From a virus, in IMG/VR virus record IMGVR_UViG_3300031565_000328, positions 1 to 25,432 of that record: a stretch of DNA of 25,432 nt; one strand, 5' to 3'. Below, piece by piece: positions 20,490 to 25,432 of the stretch (positions are counted from its first letter, which is position 1; every line of letters begins with the position of its first letter). The notes below the pieces were generated by a model. The model did no database searches, was not told the DNA's origin, and saw only the letters and a program-made list of their open reading frames with translations. The position numbers were made by a program, and so were the translations under genes.

Positions 20490-21100
20490 TGGATGAGATC
20501 GAAAGGATCAAACAAGCTCTGAGGCAAATTGTCCAGCAGATCGTGGCTTCTGGACGGCCTATTTCTGGCGAAGTTAGACAAGCACTAACTTTAGCTATGG
20601 AACATGCGCGCAATCGCATAACAGAGCTGCGGGGCGAGCCTATCCCTGCGGGAGCCGAACAGCTTTGGGCTTTAGCTGGTGAGAATAGACAAGCCTTTCA
20701 AAGTTATCTTCAGAGCGTACCTAACGCTGGCTTAAATGCTCTTTCAAACGAACCAGTACGCAGGGAGAATGTAGAGGACAGACTTGCGCAGAGGATAACT
20801 AGTCCTGCTGGAGAGTCTGAGGATGGCATAGCTAAAGCTGGTTTGCAATCCTCAAACGTCTATGGTTTCTCTTACAATCCCAGAAACTCAAAGCTCTTTG
20901 TAAGATTTCAGGGGGGAGGGGTTTATGAGTACGAAGATGTGCCACCACTAGCTTTCAAGCTCTTTCAACAGGGCGCGATACCTGCAAAGACAAATGGGCA
21001 AAACCGTTTTGGGCGATGGTGGGAAGGAAAAAAGCCAAGTCTCGGCGCTTCGTTCTACAACATTATCCGAGATCGTTATCCCTATCAGCGTGTTGCTTAA
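20489..21100 (+). CDS. KTSC-domain phage protein
   Basis: A 203-residue protein. The first ~100 residues are helical and charged (KQALRQIVQQIVASGRPISG, LAMEHARNRITELRGEP). The C-terminal ~85 residues (SSNVYGFSYNPRNSKLFVRF, VYEYEDVPPLAFKLF, LGASFYNIIRDRYPYQRV) match the KTSC domain pattern (S-N---IGYD---L-V-F--G-VY-Y--VP---Y--L, then G-YFN--IR--Y). The domain's biochemical role is not known to me. The gene ends the + strand run and its stop overlaps the stop of the convergent minus gene by two bases (GCTTAAG). Confidence 0.75.
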   Translation: MDEIERIKQALRQIVQQIVASGRPISGEVRQALTLAMEHARNRITELRGEPIPAGAEQLWALAGENRQAFQSYLQSVPNAGLNALSNEPVRRENVEDRLAQRITSPAGESEDGIAKAGLQSSNVYGFSYNPRNSKLFVRFQGGGVYEYEDVPPLAFKLFQQGAIPAKTNGQNRFGRWWEGKKPSLGASFYNIIRDRYPYQRVA

Positions 21101-21489
21101 GAAGTACCCAATGGCTTTCCCCATCTTACCCATAAATTAGCTATTTGCTTTAACTGGGCAGAAGGTGTAAGGCTTTGCATTATATAGCAAGCATGTCCAA
21201 ATCTAGCATTGAACCACTCAACTCCGCGAGCAATAAAAAGGTCAACATCATGCTCAAGACCCTTTGCTTCTTCACTCCAAAATTGGCGACCGAAAGCCCA
21301 GGTAAACATTATTTGATACTCATCTTCATGAAGGGAGTTTTTGTAGTTATGCTGTGCAATTTGGTTATGTTCTTGCCTATCTTTTCTTTCTTGAGAATCC
21401 AGTAGAAAATCCGCTGCCAATATTGCTAAAGCCGTTCCTGTTTCCCCTCGAAATGCAGGAATTAAAGCAGCCAAACCTAACCATCCCAT
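21097..21489 (-). CDS. Hypothetical minus-strand protein, ATP-free helical
   Basis: A 130-residue protein with a strong AAGGAGG 5 nt before ATG 21489. The N-terminus (MGWLGLAALIPAFRGETGTA) is hydrophobic and could be a signal anchor or amphipathic; the rest is helical with many aromatic residues (MFTWAFGRQFWSEEAKGLEH, ARGVEWFNARFGH) and a C-terminal WVRWGK. It is opposite in strand to its neighbours, convergent with the KTSC gene and next to a ribbon-helix-helix gene, so it is probably an accessory gene controlled separately. No function assigned. Confidence 0.6.
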   Translation of the reverse strand: MGWLGLAALIPAFRGETGTALAILAADFLLDSQERKDRQEHNQIAQHNYKNSLHEDEYQIMFTWAFGRQFWSEEAKGLEHDVDLFIARGVEWFNARFGHACYIMQSLTPSAQLKQIANLWVRWGKPLGTS

Positions 21490-21555
21490 AATGCCTCCTT
21501 TATTTTACATAACTATATCCAATAGGAAGGTTTGTTGTAAGCTACAGATTATATT

Positions 21556-21723
21556 TTAATTAGAAGTAAGATTAGAATTATCTTTCTTTATATCATAAAT
21601 CTTTTCTTTTACGGCATTTCTTATTAGATGGCTCATAGTGCAGTGTGTTAGGACGCACATGATCTTTAGGTCAGTCCATTCTTGATCAGTAAGGTAGAAG
21701 CTAACGCGGTGAAGTTTGTGCAT
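21556..21723 (-). CDS. Small ribbon-helix-helix (CopG/Arc-like) protein
   Basis: A 55-residue minus-strand protein starting at 21723. The N-terminal strand RVSFYLTDQEW (residues 6-16) is followed by a helix, a loop with TMS, and a second helix (HLIRNAVKEKIYDI), which is the ribbon-helix-helix DNA-binding layout. Dimers would bind palindromic operators. The start has no good ribosome-binding site in the bases seen, so the true start could differ slightly. A palindrome lies 38 bp upstream (21761-21780), a plausible operator for autoregulation and for control of the divergent tail fibre. Confidence 0.55.
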   Translation of the reverse strand: MHKLHRVSFYLTDQEWTDLKIMCVLTHCTMSHLIRNAVKEKIYDIKKDNSNLTSN

Positions 21724-21760
21724 AAGCTAACTTTACCACAGATGTTGCTAGAAACCCATA

Positions 21761-21780
21761 ATCTTTTATTTACAAAAGAT
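21761..21780. promoter_or_regulatory. Palindrome in the divergent region before the tail fibre
   Basis: ATCTTTT-atttac-AAAAGAT, 7-bp perfect arms. A second, shorter one follows: ATCCT-gtgcagt-AGGAT (21779-21795). TTTACA (21769-21774) may be a -35 element for the fibre gene, but no good -10 is visible. It is a likely operator region for the ribbon-helix-helix protein or the fibre promoter. Confidence 0.4.
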
Positions 21781-21823
21781 CCTGTGCAGTAGGATAAGGG
21801 AAAACTCAACTTACAGGTACAAC

Positions 21824-24217
21824 ATGCCGAAATTCGCACGAAGCACATCATACGATGGACGCCAAGGAAATCAATCACTCACAGGTTCAACTCGTTTCGC
21901 CAACACCTCAGAAGCGGCATTAGGATCTTCAGGTAGCACTCAACTCGCTATCTCACCAGTAACTTTAGCTAGTGCGGTCGGTAGCCTTGTTCCAGCAGCT
22001 ACAACGGCGATAGCTGGTATCGTAAAGCTAACCGATAATAGCGATCCTGTAGCAACAAAAGTTTATGCCGATAACCTAGCCATTGCTGGCGCGCCGGTTT
22101 CTACAGAAACAACAGCAGGAATTGGACAGCTCGCTACAAATGCGGAAGCGGTGGCAGGTACGCCATCAACTGGTACGATCGCTCTTTTTGTCACTCCTAG
22201 CAATCTCGCTTCTGTATTTGCTGCACCACCTGCGACTGGCGGCACTACTCCAGCTTCAGGGGCTTTCACTACTCTAGCTTTCACTACTTTGACAGGAACC
22301 GCGGGTGGATCATGGGCCACAGGCGGCACAGCAATAACTATCGCCACAGATGCCACCACAGATGCTGTAACGATTGCAACAGGCGGTGCTAGAACAGTAA
22401 AAATCGCTGATTCTGCACACGCTCATATAGTGACCTTGGGATCAGCCACTGGAGCAGCTTCTCTCGATCTTGCAGCAGGAACTGGAAACTTTACTCTTGA
22501 TGGTGCAGCAACAACAACGTACACAATCGGTGCAGCTACTACTACAGGCACATATACTCTCGGTGGCACAGCACAGACCGGAAACATGACTCTTGGATCA
22601 TCTTCTGGAACGAATGCTTTAAGAATTGCTAACGGCTCAGGAGCTACCACTCTTAGCCTGGCAGTAGTGCAGACAGCCGGGGCGATCAATGCTGGAACTG
22701 GCATGACCACAGGAACCATCACTCTAGGCGGAACAGCTCAGACAGGAACTATTACCCTCGGATCCTCATCAGGCACTAATGCGGTAGCTATCGCCAACGG
22801 TGCAGGTGCGACAACCGTCTCTATTGCTTCAGTACAAACGGCTGGAGCTGTAAATATCGGCGATGCGATGACAGGTGGTACAATCAGCATCGGCGGAGCA
22901 TCAGCGCAGACAGGGACTATTACTTTAGGTCAATCCTCAGCGATCCAGACGATTGCCATCTCTAACGGCAGCGGTGCAAAGACCATTGGAATTGGTAACG
23001 GAGTTTCTGGAAATGCTATTACAATCGGTAACGGCGCAAACTCCTCAGCTCAGACGCTTACACTAGCGGGTGGTGCATCAGCAGCTAACTCAACTGTAAG
23101 CATTCTCTCTGGCAACGGTTCCGCTGGCACTCAAACCCTCAATGTTCTAACAGGAAATAGAGCAGGAGCGTTGAACTTAGCTACTGGCGCAGCAGCTCAT
23201 GTCATCGCTGTAGGATCTGCATCAGCCGGAGCCGTAACAGTAGACACAGCGGCAGGAATAAGCCTAGATGCAGCGACAGCATCGAACTTTACCGTAACAG
23301 GTGCAGCGGATCTTTCTCTGATCTCCACAGCGGGGAGCCTTGTTCTAAACGGCGAAGAAGCAGTCGCCGATGCGATCAAGATCTCCTCAGCAGCAGGAGG
23401 AATTGATGTTGATGGAGCATTGCAAGTCAATATTGCTTCTTCTCAGAATGCCGTTGATGCAATTAGAATTGTAGCTTCAGCGGGTGGTATCGATATCGAT
23501 GCTGTAGGTACAGCAGGTGAAGATATCAACATCACTAACACAGGCGCTTCAATCGTGGTTTCGGCTTCTGAAGCTATTGCGGATTCAGTCGTCATTACAT
23601 CGACAGCGGGTGGTATCGACATAACAGCGCCAGGCGCAAGCGCAGGGCTAGATATCGACATTGTTAATACTGGTGGATCCGTAAACGTCAGTGCTTCAGA
23701 AGCTATTAATAATGCAGTGACAATCAATTCACTAAACGGTGGCATCGACATTCTTGCTCCAGGCGCAAGCGCAGGGTTAGACATCGATATCATCAACACC
23801 GGCGGATCAGTTAACATCACATCTACAGAAAATGATGCAGCTGCCATTGTTTTAACAGCATCGACAGGAGCCGCAGGAATTACCCTAACGCCTGGAACAG
23901 GTGGAGTGAATGTAGGTGGTGGGCTTAACTTAACAGCGGTAGCAACGCAAATGTCGATGAATGGCGGCGCCGCTACTGACTTCATAGGCCAAGCAACCCT
24001 AGTCGGCGGAACCGTAACAGTGGCGAATACTAACATTGCTACAGGTGATAGAATCTTTTTGACTCGATCCGGTCTAGCAGCATCTCCAGCATTGGGATTC
24101 CCAATTACTACGATCAGCAATGGAGTTTCTTTTACGATTGCCTCATTTAGCGCTGTAGGTGTGGCAGTAGCAACTGATGTATCCATCTTCGATTACTTCA
24201 TTGTGCGCCAGACATAA
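21824..24217 (+). CDS. Long repetitive beta-strand tail fibre or adhesin
   Basis: A 797-residue protein composed almost entirely of Gly/Ala/Thr/Ser/Ile with short alternating strands (GTAQTGTITLGSSSGTNAVA, GAGATTVSIASVQTAGAVNI). Residues ~230-420 hold about 45-50-residue repeats. Residues ~520-690 hold 42-43-residue repeats (GGIDITAPGASAGLDIDIVN and GGIDILAPGASAGLDIDIIN). This pattern suits a beta-helical or beta-prism host-binding fibre. The N-terminal ~90 residues (FARSTSYDGRQGNQSLTGST) may attach it to the tail; the C-terminal ~110 residues (residues ~690-797) are non-repetitive and end IFDYFIVRQT, perhaps the trimerisation or receptor tip. No enzymatic domain is seen. Confidence 0.75.
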   Translation: MPKFARSTSYDGRQGNQSLTGSTRFANTSEAALGSSGSTQLAISPVTLASAVGSLVPAATTAIAGIVKLTDNSDPVATKVYADNLAIAGAPVSTETTAGIGQLATNAEAVAGTPSTGTIALFVTPSNLASVFAAPPATGGTTPASGAFTTLAFTTLTGTAGGSWATGGTAITIATDATTDAVTIATGGARTVKIADSAHAHIVTLGSATGAASLDLAAGTGNFTLDGAATTTYTIGAATTTGTYTLGGTAQTGNMTLGSSSGTNALRIANGSGATTLSLAVVQTAGAINAGTGMTTGTITLGGTAQTGTITLGSSSGTNAVAIANGAGATTVSIASVQTAGAVNIGDAMTGGTISIGGASAQTGTITLGQSSAIQTIAISNGSGAKTIGIGNGVSGNAITIGNGANSSAQTLTLAGGASAANSTVSILSGNGSAGTQTLNVLTGNRAGALNLATGAAAHVIAVGSASAGAVTVDTAAGISLDAATASNFTVTGAADLSLISTAGSLVLNGEEAVADAIKISSAAGGIDVDGALQVNIASSQNAVDAIRIVASAGGIDIDAVGTAGEDINITNTGASIVVSASEAIADSVVITSTAGGIDITAPGASAGLDIDIVNTGGSVNVSASEAINNAVTINSLNGGIDILAPGASAGLDIDIINTGGSVNITSTENDAAAIVLTASTGAAGITLTPGTGGVNVGGGLNLTAVATQMSMNGGAATDFIGQATLVGGTVTVANTNIATGDRIFLTRSGLAASPALGFPITTISNGVSFTIASFSAVGVAVATDVSIFDYFIVRQT
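23609..23866 (+). repeat. Two tandem 129-bp (43-codon) repeats in the fibre
   Basis: Unit 1 is 23609-23737 and unit 2 is 23738-23866. Both begin GGIDI and share an APGASAGLDIDI..NTGGSVN core; the DNA is identical over CAGGCGCAAGCGCAGGG. A less exact 42-residue unit precedes them. This is the most recent-looking duplication in the fibre. Confidence 0.75.
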
Positions 24218-24226
24218 GTGATAAAA

Positions 24227-24266
24227 TATGTGGTTGACGTAGGTTATCCACATAGAGTAATTTTTT
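24227..24266 (+). terminator. Terminator-like hairpin after the tail fibre
   Basis: TATGTGG (24227-24233) pairs with CCACATA (24248-24254), loop 14 nt, followed by a run of six T (24261-24266). It lies 10 bp after the fibre stop. The stem is weak and the loop large, so efficiency is uncertain. Confidence 0.45.
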
Positions 24267-24292
24267 GGCGACACAAAACCATTTGAGGAACC

Positions 24293-24499
24293 ATGAAACA
24301 AAAAGTATGTCTTGAAATTGAAAACGGTGGGAAAAATTATCAACTCATTTGTGATAGTGATTCTCCTCTGGGCGGTTTACACGACGCGCTCATGCACTTT
24401 AAGGGAACGATTGTCGAGAGAATGATCGCAGCCCAGAAAGAAGAGCAAGCCGCATCCGATGCTCAATTGAAAGAAGAATTAGAACCACTACCAGAATAG
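24293..24499 (+). CDS. Small hypothetical protein
   Basis: A 68-residue protein with GAGGA 5 nt before ATG 24293. An N-terminal strand region (MKQKVCLEIENGGKNYQLIC) is followed by a helical acidic region (LHDALMHFKGTIVERMIAAQ, then KEEQAASDAQLKEELEPLPE). The pattern of a small strand-plus-helix acidic protein is common next to phage tail fibres, possibly as a chaperone or adaptor; that role is inference only. Confidence 0.55.
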   Translation: MKQKVCLEIENGGKNYQLICDSDSPLGGLHDALMHFKGTIVERMIAAQKEEQAASDAQLKEELEPLPE

Positions 24500-24507
24500 G
24501 AAAAAAA

Positions 24508-24840
24508 ATGTCCGGCAAATCACTAGTTCAAATTGACACCCTGAGATCACTGGGGTTTGCCGGAATTTCGGCAGCGTATGCAGTAGTAGGTGGTGTCCTT
24601 ACTGTTAAAGCGAGAGTCATCTGTATTACGAACAACACAGCGGGAGACATGCTATTCACCGTAGACAACACGGAAGATCAGCTCTTTGTCGCAGCGGGTA
24701 GCTTTAAGCTCTTCGATCTACAAGCTAACATGAATGCTCGCCTCGACGATCAGTATGTTGGGCCTATTGGCTGGCAGTTTTACGTTAAGCAGATCACAGC
24801 TCCTGTAAGTGGGAGCGTGTATATAGAGGTGATCTATTGA
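24508..24840 (+). CDS. Hypothetical beta-rich protein
   Basis: A 110-residue protein. It is beta-rich: YAVVGGVLTVKARVICITNN, MLFTVDNTEDQLFVAAGSF, YVKQITAPVSGSVYIEVIY. The pattern resembles small phage head- or tail-surface proteins, but no family is recognised. It begins 8 bp after the previous stop with AGGA upstream. Its stop overlaps the next start (TTGA). Confidence 0.55.
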   Translation: MSGKSLVQIDTLRSLGFAGISAAYAVVGGVLTVKARVICITNNTAGDMLFTVDNTEDQLFVAAGSFKLFDLQANMNARLDDQYVGPIGWQFYVKQITAPVSGSVYIEVIY

Positions 24841-25432
24841 GCCGCATTCCAAAAGATTTGATCAGGGAATTTGAGCTAAAGACACAGCAGGAAATTAAGA
24901 ACTATCATGATGTTTCGTTAGCGACGAATCTTTCTATCAACAAAGTCAATGAGCGCCTGGATACCATTCGTAATTCTTTTGGTGCAGAAATCGAGCATCT
25001 CAAAAGCATGATGGGGAAAAAAGATTTGCTCTATCAGCAGATCCGCGAAGAGATGACTGAGTTCAAGGGAGCCTTTGCAAGCTTTTGCAGCGATTTCCGA
25101 AAGCTAAACGAGCGCGACGCACTCTATCGAGAGCAATTCAGAGAAGCTCTAGAAAAGATCTTCAAGATGCATGAGCAGCTCAACACTAAATCCGACAAGT
25201 CAGTCGATTCGTACCTAAATGCTCAAAATGAGTTTCAAAAGACCACAGAAAGTTTTAGGCATGAAGTTTTGCTTCTTAGAATCAAGATGGCCGAGACAAT
25301 CAAGAAGATGAAACAAGAGATCCTAGATATTCCCTCCGAAGCAAAAGAGGTGGAATCTAGGCTATCGTCTGAACTGGAAATGGTAAGAGTGGATAAGGAG
25401 GGGGTTCTGCGAGAAGTAGGAGTCCTAAAGCA
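24837..25432 (+). CDS. Coiled-coil protein, 3' end outside window
   Basis: An open frame of 198 codons reaching the window end. TTG 24837 overlaps the previous stop (TTGA) and has GAGGTGAT (24826-24833) upstream. The product starts MSRIPKDLIREFELKTQQEI and is almost all charged helix (KSMMGKKDLLYQQIREEMTE, FRKLNERDALYREQFREALE, KMAETIKKMKQEILDIPSEA), a long coiled coil. It may be a tail-fibre-associated, chaperone or lysis-module protein. Function unknown; the remainder of the gene is not visible. Confidence 0.6.
   Translation, partial: MSRIPKDLIREFELKTQQEIKNYHDVSLATNLSINKVNERLDTIRNSFGAEIEHLKSMMGKKDLLYQQIREEMTEFKGAFASFCSDFRKLNERDALYREQFREALEKIFKMHEQLNTKSDKSVDSYLNAQNEFQKTTESFRHEVLLLRIKMAETIKKMKQEILDIPSEAKEVESRLSSELEMVRVDKEGVLREVGVLK

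Noticed and set aside
21666-21878. Minus-strand 70-codon frame through the fibre start and control region
   Set aside because: It conflicts with the fibre start and with the ribbon-helix-helix gene in another minus frame, and its Cys-rich product matches nothing.
22063-24186. Long open frames on the minus strand across the tail fibre (up to 247 codons)
   Set aside because: They are antisense to a repetitive Gly/Ala/Thr-rich gene, whose codons rarely produce antisense stops. They show no ribosome-binding sites or recognisable motifs.

Overview
The window is the right-to-left packed genome of a tailed phage or prophage, almost certainly a short-tailed (podovirus-like) double-stranded DNA phage. 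Most genes lie on the + strand, in a typical virion-morphogenesis order: small terminase, large terminase, P22-like portal, scaffold, N4 gp56-like major capsid protein, head/neck proteins, SU10-type adaptor, gp10-like tail hub, three candidate ejection proteins, a long repetitive tail fibre and small structural proteins. No tape-measure, sheath or baseplate genes are visible. Base composition is moderate, genes are densely packed with ATGA/TAATG overlaps, and TTG/GTG starts are used. The host cannot be deduced from the sequence.

Region by region. 1-2454: DNA modification block, with the C-terminal part of a C5-cytosine methyltransferase (5' end outside the window) that shares its DNA with a second, conserved-looking open frame, then a small membrane protein and a ParB-like/DNA methyltransferase fusion. 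A perfect 77-bp direct repeat lies between the last two. 2454-7541: packaging (TerS, TerL) and portal. TerL carries an intein in its nuclease motif, and the HNH homing endonuclease is not fused in frame: it is encoded in another reading frame nested inside the intein. 7538-9661: accessory region with two paralogous small basic proteins flanking a minus-strand two-gene cassette with its own sigma70-like promoter, a tRNA-like structured leader, and three copies of a 39-bp hairpin repeat. Several genes here are under 60 codons. 9662-20489: head, neck, hub and ejection proteins. 20489-21823: KTSC-domain protein, then two minus-strand genes, one a ribbon-helix-helix protein, and a palindrome-bearing control region. 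21824-25432: tail fibre, terminator-like hairpin, two small proteins and a coiled-coil protein cut by the window end.

How it works together: the terminase pair and portal package DNA into a scaffold-assembled capsid, the adaptor and hub close the head and build the short tail, glycine-rich and Ala/Gln-rich ejection proteins are probably delivered with DNA, and the fibre binds the host. The methyltransferases likely protect phage DNA from host restriction. The standout candidate for something undescribed is the terminase intein whose endonuclease occupies an alternative reading frame while the intein frame is kept open through it.
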